A stretch of DNA of 64,000 nt from Molanna angustata (lineage: Eukaryota > Arthropoda > Insecta > Trichoptera > Molannidae), in the NCBI GenBank assembly GCA_963576475.1, contig OY754975.1:15523469-15587468 (forward strand), written 5' to 3'. Position 1 is the stretch's first letter, and each line of letters opens with the position of its first letter. The notes beneath the pieces are model-generated. The model saw only the letters and a program-made list of their open reading frames with translations. It made no database searches and was not told where the DNA came from. Positions 1-9,892 of this stretch are shown here, piece after piece. The position numbers were made by a program, and so were the translations under genes.

Positions 1-66
1 GCATCCCTCCTCACACTCTCCTCCCACCTCAGCCTTGGTCTTCCAACCCTCATTTTTCCACCCAGA
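1..66 (-). pseudogene. LINE reverse transcriptase C-terminal tail, cut by window edge
   Basis: Read on the minus strand, this edge piece encodes KMRVGRPRLRWEESVRRD in one open frame. The G-R-P-x-x-R-W motif is typical of the extreme C-terminus of insect non-LTR retrotransposon polyproteins. The rest lies outside the window, so neither clade nor completeness can be judged. No polyA or target duplication is visible at its 3' side (about position 66 onward). Confidence 0.5.
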
Positions 67-730
67 TGTCCATATAGAATCCTTCTATATTGACATCGCA
101 TTAATAATGTCGCAAAATTAATGCGAGATTCCGCGTCTGCGGGATTGCATTCCCTAACTCCAACCTTTCTCGATTATTGTTTAAGGTTGAACTACATAGA
201 ATACATTTTATATATGTCAATATTTATGAGTGGTTTATTAATATATATTCTCGTCAGATACATCAGTTCTACCCGCATGAGTTCTTCTGTGTATCAAGAT
301 AAAATAAATATAATTATCATATATTTTGATAATGTTGGAACGTCTGAACCGAAACAAAAAGTGCCTACGTGAACAGTAGGTATTGTTGTTTTTTTTTTTC
401 AAATTATCTTCATTGTTTTTTTATTATTAACATACTCGTTAATTAAATAAAAACATATTCCTCCGCCTCTAGATTCAACAAACAAGTGAAGAATAATGAA
501 TTATAAAACCAAAGTGTAATAGAGATGATGAAAAAAAAATAATGAACATCATGTAGTGGCTAAAGATGAATTCGACACTAACTAACAATCATGCTAACAA
601 TCTCATAATAAACGAATAATAATTAATAGGAGATATTTTCTGGGTTTAAATTATTCGCTACTACAACTTCTAACTCTACCCCACAACAACGCTCGAACGA
701 ACGCCAAAAAAAGCATAGCACAACAAGTAA
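67..730. other. AT-rich interval, no gene recognised
   Basis: An open frame of 83 codons (121-372) has no recognisable motif and low-complexity hydrophobic composition; I do not consider it a gene. The remainder is A/T-rich with homopolymer runs. Repeat R2 begins at its right edge. Confidence 0.6.
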
Positions 731-1786
731 CCCTTATAACTTTTGATCCGCTTGATGCACAGAGCCTAAAATTTCAGAAAATAAAAATTTTCAAACCTAC
801 AAAGCTATTATACTCAGAATTTTATATTTTTGTTCCAGTCAGGGTTTATTAATATTTTTTTTTAATCCATTTATCTCAAAAACCATATAGGCAAAGTGAA
901 TGAAAATGTGTACTAATATAGGTAAATACAATATCAAAAACTTGTTTTTTTTAAGTTCCAGGATTACTCAAGTTTTTTTAGTAAAAAAAAATTTTTATGA
1001 CTAATTTATGCGTAGGTACTTATATCTGCATATATTTCCAAGTTTTTTAAAAAAATCGAAAAACCCGAATCACCACAACTACATAGATAATTTTTTTTTA
1101 TAAAAAGTACATACCTACATACATTATAGAATACATCTCAAGTTTTATTTAAAAAAAATGTAAAAATTGAATTTAGTGACGACATCGTTTCATTGAATTT
1201 TTATGGCATTATGTATGGACCTGAATACTGGGTCTTTACAAAAAGAAACGAAAATAACTTCTTGATATTTGAAACGAAAAATCATGGCAAAGATTTTTGG
1301 CCCAGTAATTTGGAGGATACGATACAATGACGAACAACAGGCATTCACACAACAACAGGGTTCTTAATACCAATCCAGAGGGCAGAAGGAGTAGAGGCAG
1401 AGATGGCTGGATGACACAGAAATCGACATAAGGGCGATCGGAATAACAAACTGGAGGAGAGCGGCGAAGGACAGGGACGATTGAAGAAGGATTCTGGAGG
1501 AGGCCAGGGCCCACACAGGGTTGTAGCGCCAATATGATGATACACATTATCTACGAGATTTCAACAGTTTGATATTTAATATCCATAAATACATAGATAC
1601 CATCAAGTTGTTCATATTCGGAGTAAAAAAGGACTGACCTCCACACTATCTTATATTACATTTTTAGTGTATAGAACACAAAATATCTTTAAATATTCAA
1701 TAATATGGATTTAAGGGTATCTTGTTTGGCACGTGTTCTATAAAAATTATCGCTACCAACAGTTAGATTTCATGTGTTACATTCAA
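731..1786 (-). repeat. R2 interspersed repeat, inverted copy split by a LINE tail
   Basis: This is a reverse-complement copy of the dominant repeat of the window (R2; best complete copy at 38731-39737). The right end (about 1735-1786) holds the R2 5' signature, reading on the minus strand TAACACATGAAATC followed by a mutated CAACTGTCGAT motif. The left end holds the R2 3'-half signature (TTGAGCGGATCAAAAGTTAT in other copies). The two parts are separated at about 1240-1555 by an RTE-type LINE tail, so the LINE inserted after R2. The R2 3' terminal hairpin is missing. Confidence 0.7.
1240..1555 (+). pseudogene. RTE-type LINE C-terminal fragment (family C)
   Basis: Around 1360-1530 the plus strand encodes, with breaks, the tail of a non-LTR retrotransposon polyprotein: LNTNPEGRRSRGR, then ADIRAIGITNWRRA, then DWRRILEEARAHTGL and a stop. 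The same peptide runs occur at 25795-26020 (plus) and 62180-62380 (minus), which defines a shared family. Part of the GRPK-W block present in the 25.9-kb copy is deleted here. The end reads TATGATGATAC, resembling the TGA-rich 3' tails of RTE elements. It is a dead, 5'-truncated copy inside R2. Confidence 0.65.
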
Positions 1787-3090
1787 CTTGTAATAAAACA
1801 TAATTTTATTATTAATTTTCATAAGATTTATAACATTTATAAATAAACGGTGAGTAGTCAATTATTGCTTTCTTTGTAATCAAAAATAGTTGGTATCTAC
1901 CTGTTTTGCTAGACCACAATAATCTTACAAGTCTAGTCTTGATATTGCACTCCTGTTATATCAAGACAGGAAGACTAACAAGTATTTTACTCATCACTAG
2001 TCAAAACTTTCGAAATGATATTACGTTATTCACATGATCGTACTATTTCTAGGTATCTTTTGTTATTTGTGGGTGTATAGTGTAGATAAACGTGTCTATA
2101 CTTGCATAACATAATTATATATATCTAGTTGCAGATATATCTACATATGAAGGTTAGTGTTGCAATATAATTTGATAATTTGTGCATTTCCACGTGATGC
2201 TGGAACGTGTTCTCTGGTCTCTAGGGTGGATTATGGCCGATATTCTCAACACAAGAGCAAACATTGCATCTCAAATACTAATAATATTTATGTAAATTTT
2301 AATTGAATCGAAGCGTCACGTTGGTAGACTGTGAAAATGCTGATATATCACGTTCATAACAAACACGGATACACCCAGAGACTTTCAACCTTTTTTCTTC
2401 ACTATCTTGTGAAGATGGATGCTATCAAAGTCTGGGTGTGGCGGAATAAGCGTGGAAATGAGGTCTCTAAGGCTGTTATTACAAGAGACATCTTAGGAAA
2501 TTTCAATCAGTAGTAATTATTGCAAGATTAGAATTGATTTTTTACCTTTCTTGTCAGATGTTTAAAATCGTTCATAATTGGAAGCCCGAATACCCTTTAA
2601 AAAAATTAATGGTCTATATCAATGATACTCCTATTTTGTCTTCGGGCCACATACATATTATATTTCTAAAGATACGCGGGCCGCAACACTATACTGGTAT
2701 CCCATTTTTTGGAAAAGAATTTGAGATTTTAAAAATTGTAAACTAAAACAGAATAATAATAGTACATATCACTTATCATTATCAGCATGCGGTTCCTTAA
2801 AAATTACAATAGTGAAAAAAGTGAAACTCAAAAGTAACACGTATCCAAACGTTTATTTCAAAATTAGTGTGATTTTTGACATTGAGTTAAATTTTCAACA
2901 ATTTTAGACAAGATATACGAAATATAGAATGCAGATTTTGTAAATTATGTCCCTGATAATAAATGTGTTTAGGGCCGCACAAAAAAGCTTGGCGGGTCGC
3001 AGGTTGAGTATACATATGTAGTTGGTCTATATGGTAGAGGGCCAAAAACTTCATTTTGATTGTTCCTAGACATTTTTTTTTTTTTAAATA
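1787..3090. other. Interval without a recognisable gene
   Basis: Two open frames (2331-2513 and 2534-2746, 60-70 codons) show no family motif and use ordinary AT-rich composition; I leave them uncalled. Positions 2650-3060 contain GGGCCGCA-type motifs of the kind found in degraded DNA-transposon ends, but no inverted repeats could be paired. Confidence 0.5.
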
Positions 3091-3091
3091 A

Positions 3092-3298
3092 AATGAATAT
3101 GTACTTGTTAAACAAGTACATAATATGTACTTGTTAAATATGTACTTGTTAAACAAGTACATATACATCTTACGTTCCCTAAAATAAGCAAATAAATGCT
3201 TGTGCTTAGGTGAACGAAATCGGTCGAGGCAGGATTCGAACTCGCGACTACTGGATTACTAGTCCAGCGCGCTATCCGCTCTGCCACCGACCCACATA
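3092..3298 (-). repeat. tRNA-derived SINE, copy 1 (SINE-1)
   Basis: The minus strand starts with a tRNA-like head: an A-box-like block (TGGCAGAGCGGATAGC), an anticodon arm CTGGA-CTAGTAA-TCCAG (anticodon AGT), and a B box (GAGTTCGAATCCTG), followed by GATTTCGTTCACCT and a tail region with the palindromic motif ACTTGTTTAACAAGT repeated. The acceptor stem is partly conserved, but the T-arm has a mismatch and the sequence continues without a terminator, so it is a SINE and not a tRNA gene. Sister copies lie at 6119-6275, 10857-11010 and 36300-36478. Confidence 0.75.
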
Positions 3299-3549
3299 TA
3301 GGGGCAGAGTTTGAAGGTAGCTTCAAATACGCTGCAACTATATGTTAGAATGAATTGCCTCTTCCAATTGAAGCGGTGGAATGTTTTAATGATTTTAAAA
3401 ATAAATATCGAGCCATGCTTCTTGCATCGCAGTCATAGTGTAACAAATTAATATTATGAGAGTTCTTAATTATTATTGTTAAATGTCAATAATTTATTGT
3501 TATGTAGAATACATTATGTATCACTGCACTGGATGCACTATCAAGTGCC

Positions 3550-3700
3550 CCGCAAAAGATTCAAAGCTTGGAAGGGCTTGGTGGCGAAGGACATGCGGGC
3601 ATTAATCTCTCCGAGGATGATGCTCAGGATAAGACGAAGTGGAGGAGCGCTGAACGAAGAGCCAAGCCCACGACCATGTACGATACAAGCTAAGTAGAGA
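3550..3700 (+). pseudogene. LINE C-terminal fragment with frameshift (family F)
   Basis: The frame WKGLVAKDMRAL continues, after a one-base shift near 3605, as SEDDAQDKTKWRSAERRAKP and ends near TAAG at 3690. The D-M-R-A-L ... D-A-x-D-x-x-K-W-R arrangement matches the extreme C-termini of insect non-LTR retrotransposons. It is short, 5'-truncated and not functional. It directly precedes the 3' end of an R2 copy. Confidence 0.5.
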
Positions 3701-3717
3701 GAATATTTTTTTTAAGT

Positions 3718-3862
3718 AGTACGAAGATCTATGTTGGTGTTTTTGGCATGCAAAAAAAGTGTCCACTACACCATACAAAATGTTTCTACATACACGCGTA
3801 TTGGCTTAAGACTGTCGATTCATTAAGAGAATTAAAATTTCTTGTACGAATCGACAGTTGGA
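3718..3862 (+). repeat. R2 3' terminal fragment
   Basis: Contains the R2 3' signature: CTATGTTGGTGTTTTT, then the pair ACTGTCGAT ... ATCGACAGT bracketing a short AAGAGAA/TTTCTT stem. Only the last ~145 bp of the repeat is present. Confidence 0.7.
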
Positions 3863-4129
3863 AAGGAACAGGATAACTTAACATTTCCTCATATATCCTT
3901 TGTAATAGCAACCGAAGACAAACCACTAACTAATGACAACATTCAACAAGCTGTGTTTCTCGTCGTTTTTGAAAATCATTTAACCTATTATGTTTGCATG
4001 AATGCTAATCCGAGTAAGTACCTACATTATATTTTCTCAAATGTTATAATATTTATACTATTTTATAGGTATTAGTATTTATATTATTTTATAGGTATAC
4101 CCAAACACTGATCAAAAATACGCGTAAAT

Positions 4130-4450
4130 GTGCAAGGTGTCTCAAAAGAAAGTTTATATTTGTATTCAGAGCGTTATGTGGAGATGTAAGACGACTTCTT
4201 GGTGCCTGAAATGCAAAACTTTCCTGGCTATAACCAAAGAACATGGTTCCAGCAGGACGGAGCAACGTCACACACGTCCAATTAATCTCTGCCACGAGTT
4301 CGTGAAATTTTACCAGACAAATTGATCTCCAGGAGAGGTGATATAAATTGGCCTCCACGCAGTCCTGATTTAACCCCTATGGACTTTTCCTATGGGGTTT
4401 TCTTGAATCTAAAGTTTATGCCAATAAACCGACTTCCCTGGCGCATTTGG
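4130..4450 (+). pseudogene. mariner/Tc1-superfamily transposase relic (D-D-D type)
   Basis: In a single frame (codons from 4232 and again from about 4319) the sequence encodes TWFQQDGATSHT, then an internal stop, then KLISRRGDINWPPRSPDLTP followed by MDF. The block W-x-Q-Q-D-G-A-x-x-H-T holds the second catalytic aspartate and S-P-D-L-T-P-x-D-F the third acidic residue of the IS630-Tc1-mariner DDE/D domain. Stops and small indels (for example the TAA after TSN) break it. The N-terminal DNA-binding region and the first aspartate were not found. No inverted terminal repeats were identified. Confidence 0.75.
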
Positions 4451-5460
4451 AATAAAATAGCGGAAGTTATGATTTTCTCCATTTTTAAAGTTTTTTTATT
4501 AAGTGGCATGATGCTGGGATTGTATTGTTTCATCACAATGTGTGTGTGAGCTGTGTACTACGTGCTACGTGTTATGTGCTATGTACTATGTGCTTAGTGT
4601 CATATACGGCGTGTTTATTCTACTTTTTCGAATATAGACTAAAGTACTCATTCGATTCATTTCAAATTACGCAAATTTGTACATATAATACTCGCTTAGA
4701 CCTCATTAGATTTTGAAGGATATCTGATCAGTGTTTCTCAGTTTTTCAAAGTGACCCCAAGTTCAGGTAACTTAAAATTTATTTTTTTTATTTTCAAATT
4801 GCAAAAAAACACATAACTTTCATAAAATGGCATTGAAGAATTATCAAGTTTTCATCATTAAATATTTAAATCAAAAATAATTTAGTAAAATCATTTCATG
4901 GAAATGCTGAAAAATTTTCATACATAATTTGAATACTTTGTTAAATGAATTGGTATTGAGGAGTACAACATTGGCCACAACCCACTCGTTTTTAAATGTG
5001 ATCAAAAAAATATTTGATTCATAATTCAACTGTAATCAAATAATTTAAGATCTAATAAAATTAAATTTCTTAATTAAAATATTTCGTAACTGTTAACAAA
5101 ATTTTTGGTTACTCTTTATTTATAATTATTATTTAAACATGCACGCGTAACTTAAACGTTTCACCTGAGTTTCAACTTTCAGCAATGATTTAGCAATCTT
5201 TGAGGTTAAATTAATTAAATAGTACTATAAATTTACACAATTCTTTAAAATTTCATACTAAACGTAGATATCAACAAATTTTCATGATTAAATGTAGAGA
5301 AAGATTAATATTGGATTATGATCGAGTACTGATTTATTCATTTTTAAGATTAAGGCAAGATAAGATCGTATTTAGAATGTGTCATCAGTAGCCCCTCTGA
5401 TCTTGTGTATGGAAGGCGATAATCAAATTGTTAACATGCTTATATATGAAAAAAATATAC
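4451..5460. other. AT-rich interval without recognisable gene
   Basis: About 1 kb of A/T-rich DNA. A short run of related heptamers (GTGCTACGTGTTATGTGCTATGTACTATGTGC) at 4556-4591 looks like a degenerate simple repeat. No coding or structured element was seen. Confidence 0.6.
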
Positions 5461-5463
5461 TCA

Positions 5464-5587
5464 GATGTGTACTCGTTCATTATGAGGGTAAATAAACATC
5501 CAAAAACATCTCGGTGTGTAAAGTGTAAGTACAGTACTCCTCGGTACTCAGAACTGCTCTACCATAAATACATACATTTGAGAAAGG
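5464..5587 (+). CDS. candidate internal exon with one C2H2 zinc finger
   Basis: The frame reads RCVKCKYSTPRYSELLYHKY followed by IHLRK and fits the C2H2 spacing exactly: C-x2-C-x12-H-x3-H. The finger would bind one zinc ion and usually contacts DNA. A candidate splice donor follows immediately (AGAAAG|GTAATT at 5587/5588) and a weak acceptor precedes it (ACTCAG at 5458-5463). I found no second copy of this block in the window, unlike the transposon debris nearby. The pyrimidine tract is poor, neighbouring exons are not visible, and a single finger could also be a relic or chance match. Exon borders are inference. Confidence 0.4.
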
Positions 5588-5835
5588 TAATTCATAAACA
5601 GATCACGTAAAAAAGAGAAAATAAGAACTGAAATACAAGTCTGGTTGGTTTTGGCCTTCCTTCCTTTTTATCATAAGACACTCAGGTACCTACCTCTAAT
5701 CTACACCTACCTGCTGAATATTCATGGCTTTCCTAGAAAAAGGTGCTCAGTTTTTTCCTTTTAATTTTTACATAAATAAACAATTTAAGTCGAATCGTTC
5801 GATGAATAATTAAATTTGAATCAAACTTATTGTAA
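5588..5835. other. short interval without recognisable content
   Basis: A/T-rich sequence following the candidate zinc-finger exon; if that exon is real this is the start of its downstream intron. Confidence 0.4.
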
Positions 5836-6118
5836 AATACTAGTATCATGTAACGCATGAGATTAAACTGTCGATAGCGATAATAAGGCTGTGTTTCTCG
5901 AACAAAGATTAAAGTAAAAGTACTTCTAGTTAAAATACTCAGATTTCATAAAATTTTGCAATACTTTTGGCTGTTTCATTGAAATCTCATGCCGTAAAAC
6001 TACACAATTTTGAACAATTTTATGAAATCAAAGTATTTCAACTAAACTACTACTGATACTTTTTTTGAATCAATCCAGCCTAAGTAGGTATAGTTGAAGA
6101 ATAAATTTTTTTAAAATA
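5836..6118 (+). repeat. R2 5' fragment carrying a nested MITE
   Basis: The left part (5836-5883) has the R2 start (ATGTAACGCATGAGAT, then CTGTCGATAGCGATA). The sequence resumes at 6081 with TAAGTAGGTATAGTTGAAGAAT, exactly what follows in uninterrupted R2 copies. The 194-bp MITE at 5887-6080 is inserted between them. Confidence 0.7.
5887..6080. mobile_element. 194-bp MITE with TAA target duplication (PIF/Harbinger-like)
   Basis: The element starts GGCTGTGTTTCTCG and ends with CAATCCAGCC, giving GGCTG...CAGCC ends flanked by TAA on both sides (5884-5886 and 6081-6083). Internally, a TTTCATAAAATT-type block recurs in inverted orientation. A 3-bp TWA duplication with GG-starting ends is the hallmark of PIF/Harbinger MITEs. 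Interruption of R2 gives an exact empty-site comparison. A second copy lies at 61313-61614. Confidence 0.7.
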
Positions 6119-6275
6119 AAAAAATGAATATGTCCTTGTACATCTTCCTACAATCCCTTAAATAAGCATAAATGCTTGTGCTATAGGTGAACGAAATCGG
6201 TCATGGCAGGATTCGAACTCGCGACCACTGGATTACTATCCCAGCGCGCTCACCGTTCTGCCATGGACCTATCTA
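6119..6275 (-). repeat. tRNA-derived SINE, copy 2 (SINE-1)
   Basis: Minus-strand head with ATGGCAGAACGGTGAGCGCG (A-box region), anticodon arm CTGGGATAGTAATCCAG and B box GAGTTCGAATCCTGCC, followed by the shared GATTTCGTTCACCTATAG body. The tail is shorter than in copy 1. It abuts the preceding R2 piece, which ends in an A-rich run. Confidence 0.75.
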
Positions 6276-6419
6276 CCTACATACATACCAAGCTATAAAC
6301 CATTGTATCCAATATATTGTATATTTTAATATATTTTGTAATGGAAAAAGAACAGGTGCCCAAATAACAAGACGCCACGTTTTGGAGACACGCAAATCCA
6401 GACAGAAAACACAAAAAAA

Positions 6420-6510
6420 TGTAATGGCGGAAAGTTCTTGAGGATGCCAAGGCTCACGATGGGCTGACGATGATGGGCTTTGTTCTTCAAAGGTTGGCAA
6501 TCCTTGTATA
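6420..6510 (+). pseudogene. LINE C-terminal scrap
   Basis: One frame gives WRKVLEDAKAHDGLTMMG, preceded by a stop. W-R-x-x-L-E-x-A-K-A-H-x-G-L is the usual end of RTE-type LINE proteins, and the following GACGATGATGGG resembles their TGA-rich tails. Too short to place in a family. Confidence 0.5.
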
Positions 6511-6588
6511 CATTTTCATCAAGACCATTTCGATTGTATATTTTATTCATTTATTCATACAAACATTGATGACATTACAATAATTATT

Positions 6589-6690
6589 GAATCTGCAATG
6601 CCCCCACTAAACAAAAAAACCTGTGCCGAGGCCAATACATCTCGAGACAGTGACACTGTATTAGTTGATGCCAACATCAATCATATATAA
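6589..6690. repeat. R6 repeat, shared with 51638-51738
   Basis: CTGCAATGCCCCCACTA, ACCTGTGCCGAGGCCAATAC and CAGTGACACTGTATTAGTTG are repeated in diverged form at 51.64-51.74 kb. It is probably an untranslated tail of a LINE, but no coding part is attached here. Confidence 0.5.
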
Positions 6691-7180
6691 AAAGTGATAA
6701 TATCACAAACAACATTGAATATAAAATAAAAAAACAACAAAAAAAACACAATATAAAAAAAATGCCACTAATACAATTAGAGCAAAGTATGGGGTCGAAA
6801 GCTATGGGTGAAAAATCTCCTCTTCATAGTGTCTGCCTGATATTAAGAGCCATTCCTTTATTTTAGTTTTAAAAGCATGACTATTTTCTTACAGCTAAAC
6901 ATTTCAATATATATCATATATCTACTTACTTTAATTTTATTTTATTTTATTTTATTTTATTTATATTTGGGAAACAAACAGCGTTACAATGTTTATGGTA
7001 TGGACAGTAAAGTTATTACAATTATGCCAATAATGTGTTTCCACATAAGTAAAAAACAATAAGTACCTATATAAGTTTATACAAAAATTATAGAGAATAT
7101 GTAGGAGAGAGTTGGGAATAGAGAGAAAAGATAGAGTGCAGATGAAGAGGGATATGTGTTGGGATGAATATATATGGATA
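6691..7180. other. AT-rich interval with (TTTTA)n
   Basis: Contains a pentanucleotide tract of about six TTTTA units near 6930-6965. No gene was recognised. The 61-codon frame at 6877 is derived mostly from this tract. Confidence 0.6.
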
Positions 7181-7181
7181 T

Positions 7182-7330
7182 TTAATGATTGATAAGTTTT
7201 GATTTGATAACATTTATTGATGAGTTGAATATATCTAATTCGTTTAGGTGCGTATTGAAGAAGTGTGATGCACGGTATATGAATGAGTGTTGTTTGGCGT
7301 TCGTGTTACAGTGTGAAAGGTTTAATGAAT
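7182..7330 (-). pseudogene. Jockey/R1-like LINE C-terminal fragment
   Basis: On the minus strand a frame ending at 7182-7184 encodes CNTNAKQHSFIYRASHFFN, then LNELDIFNSSINVIKSKL and a stop. Basic residues, then S-F-x-x-R-x-x-x-x-x-N and a final hydrophobic K-x-x-L segment, is the normal C-terminus of Jockey-like reverse transcriptases. The upstream part up to about 7500 gives only shifted fragments. Confidence 0.45.
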
Positions 7331-7676
7331 GTTGGAATCGGGTTGCTCGGGTGGGAACCGCCTGTGTCCCATGAGTGTGAGTGAGAAGGTGCTAAATTTG
7401 TAATGTAGCGTCTCATTACTAAAATTTGGCCAGTCATAGTTGCATGTACTGAGTTAGATGTGAGCAGCAATCGATCAGCGCTTCTCAAAGTTTTTGAGAT
7501 GGGATAAGTTGGAAGGAATGTAATAATGGGTGTTGGTATTGGGAAAGGATAAGCTGAGAGTAATGTGAAAAATTTGAAAATTGGAATATAGTGCACAATA
7601 GTTAAGCAGTAATTCACAGAGAACATGTAAAGTGACGTAGGTAAAGAACAAATGTTGGAGAAGGTTCTAGAGTTTA

Positions 7677-8109
7677 CATCATCTTTTTCAAGTCTTCTTC
7701 GTTTGCTATGAGTATGGGTGGTGAAGTCGTGTTTTTCCGGACGAATATACGGCAGTTCCGGAGCCAGGCATACTGAAAACCCCGTTCTTTTTTCAATTTA
7801 CGGACCAGGAAGAAGAGATGTTTCCCATTGCGTGTTAAGTGGTCGTTTATATAGATGTTGTGATCCGCGCCGGGAAAGCCACAGTCCTTGGTAGTAAGCC
7901 CTTTTCTTTTCTTAACTGCTGATAGGAAGGCGTCCTTAATAATTCGGCTGGTAAATTTTACGATAATTGGTTTTGTTGTATTTTTCTGTTGGTCTTTTGC
8001 CGTTACTCTGTTGGAGAACTCAACATTATTTAGATCCAAATTAAATCCTATAGTATTTGCTATTTTTAGGATGATATGGTTCGTGTCTTCGTCCTTGATC
8101 TGAGGGATT
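7677..8109 (-). pseudogene. FP25K-like / LINE ORF1-type C-terminal domain, lacks start codon
   Basis: An uninterrupted ~142-codon minus-strand frame starts after LIIPQIKDEDTNHI and contains VEFSNRVT, KPIIVKFTSRIIKDAFLSAV, NIYINDHLTRNGKHLFFLVR, YAWLRNCRIFVRKN and ends ANEEDLKKMM-stop. This order (P-I-I-V-x-F, I-Y-I-x-x-x-L-T, W-x-R-x-x-x-I-F-V-R-K, S-x-E-D-L-like end) is that of the C-terminal domain of the FP25K-type family, known from insect retrotransposon ORF1 proteins and from a baculovirus protein. There is no in-frame ATG at the 5' side; the frame runs out of a LINE tail. It is most likely a retrotransposon ORF1 remnant. That it is still open over 142 codons suggests fairly recent insertion. 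Confidence 0.6.
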
Positions 8110-8111
8110 AT

Positions 8112-8405
8112 CAGCCATGTTCGATCCACTGCTGGATAAAGACCTCTTCTAAACTTTTCCACTTATTTCTGTTTTGAGCTGTTTGTTGCCATCCACGATC
8201 CGCATGCCGGACAATGTCATCCTTCCACCTTTTCAGTGGTGTTCCTGCGCCTCTTTTGGTGGTCAGCCTCGTTGCTCACTCTGCAACGTCGGCAACCCTT
8301 GTTCGACGTCTCCTCGTGTCTGTCTCCTCTTGTTAGTCTCCTTGATCTCGGAAACTGACGCCCAACATTTGTCTTTCTATTGCTTGCAGAGTGCATTTTA
8401 TATTG
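8112..8405 (-). pseudogene. LINE C-terminal fragment, family A
   Basis: On the minus strand, TLQAIERQMLGVSFRDQ is followed, after frameshifts, by LKRWKDDIVRHADRGWQQTA and KWKSLEEVFIQQWIEHG with two stops. The family A copy at 56593-57040 has the parallel TQRAMERAMLGLSLRDR, RWRDDISRYAGANW and WKEMEEAFVQEWTGLG. The two define one LINE family. This copy ends exactly where the FP25K-like frame begins. Confidence 0.65.
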
Positions 8406-8559
8406 TCTAAGCTTTTGTAGTAAGGTTTTGGTACTTTCAAGTAGGTACTTACGTCATCACTGGCAAGATGGAATTGAAAAGTTTAGAATTGAGTCATATA
8501 AGAGATCAATGATTTTATTAAATTAATATATTTGATGTCCAACTGGATCTAACTACAAT

Positions 8560-8846
8560 TTTTTTGTTATGTTTTAGGTGTCTTAGCCTACTTCTTGTTA
8601 TGTTTTAGCTGTCTTAACCTACTTCTTGTTATGTTTTAGCTGTCTTAACCTACTTCTTGTTATGTTATAGCTGTCCTCAACTACTTTTTGTTATATTTTA
8701 GCTGTCTTAACATACCTTTTGTTATGTTTTAGCTATCATAACCTACTTTTTTTTATATTTTAGCTGTCCTAACCTAATTTTTGTTATGTTTAAGCTGTCC
8801 TAACCTATTTTTTGTTATGTTTTAGCTGTCCTAGTAACCTACTTTA
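8560..8846 (+). repeat. 31-bp minisatellite, about nine units
   Basis: Consensus CTTGTTATGTTTTAGCTGTC plus CTAACCTACTT repeats with a period of 31 bp; unit starts (GTTAT) fall near 8566, 8597, 8628 and onward. Units differ by a few substitutions (GTCTTAACC, GTCCTAACC), with more decay toward the right end. Confidence 0.85.
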
Positions 8847-8981
8847 TTAATGTCAGATGAAATGTCTTGAAATCCTGAAAATAATTGAAAAAAAGTACTA
8901 TATGTATGGGTTTGATACCCAGCAGAGTAGGAACTTATTTAAATATTTTTTTCACGCTAATATTGCTTCTGTGGGCTGGAA

Positions 8982-9055
8982 ACACTGGTTAGTTGGAAGA
9001 AATTGTCATATGGCAATAAGCTCGCCACTTGCGCAGGGTGCGAAGAAGTTATTAT
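8982..9055 (+). repeat. R7 LINE-tail repeat
   Basis: TTAGTTGGAAGAAATTGTCA followed by ATGGCAATAAG and a GC-rich stretch. Related pieces lie at 11101-11150 (plus) and 35181-35226 (minus). The GGAAGAAAT...GGCAATAA pattern looks like a 3' untranslated tail common to several copies. Confidence 0.5.
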
Positions 9056-9892
9056 TATTAAATATTTTTGTGCATATATAATCATTGTGCATATTTTTTG
9101 TATTATATATAAAAAATCAAATTTCAAATTTATTAAAAAAATTAATATAAATAGTTACATTTTTTGGATTATAATTTTTTGTAAATAAAAGCATATTTTT
9201 GTGCATATATTATATTATAATCAACTGTAATCAACTGTTGCCATTGGTAGCAACTCTATGAATCAAACGGGAACACCTCCTTCGTACATCCACTCATTTG
9301 TGTTTCGCTGTTTTTTTATGCCTGATAACTTTCAGTATTTTTTTGGTTTTGTTATTGAAATGAATAATGCGTGTTTATTTTCATTGAAATATGTTTTAAT
9401 GTCTACAAAGGTTTTGCTAAGAAGCAATACAATGTTATTGTAAATAATAAAACTTCCTTCATAGGTACAAGGTTCAGAGTTTCAGACATACCAAACATTT
9501 GCTAAAACACTCACGCTATCAAATTGCAAATACATTTGATAAACTTGTTTGATTTTGTTCATGAATTATATTTCCTTTAAATTAATACTTGAAGAGAATA
9601 CTATGTTCCCAATTTTAAAACATTGTCTGTCTGTACTGGAATTTTGCATTCGATTTTTAGCTAACTTCACAACCAGTTAGATCACTTAACAATCGGAATT
9701 TGTGTATTCCCGATGGCCATTATTATGACGATTACGATGATATCATCATTTATTTAAATTGAAGATTTTTAGGAAACGTATGAGGTATGCATACGTTCTT
9801 GTAACAAGGACATTATTTAAATAAAATATTCATTATTTAAATAAAAAAAAATACATGTACCTACTCTTTGACAAAAGATCCTCAAATAGTTG
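9056..9892. other. AT-rich interval without recognisable gene
   Basis: No protein motif, inverted repeat or long tandem repeat was seen. Two 60-codon frames have no support. Confidence 0.6.

Noticed and set aside
3230..3296. Functional tRNA-Thr(AGT) gene
   Set aside because: T-arm mismatch, imperfect acceptor stem, a shared downstream SINE body and three dispersed sister copies show a tRNA-derived SINE.
3842..4075. 77-codon frame followed by GTAAGTACC, possible exon
   Set aside because: Its start lies in the end of an R2 repeat and no convincing acceptor or protein family was recognised; kept as unassigned sequence.
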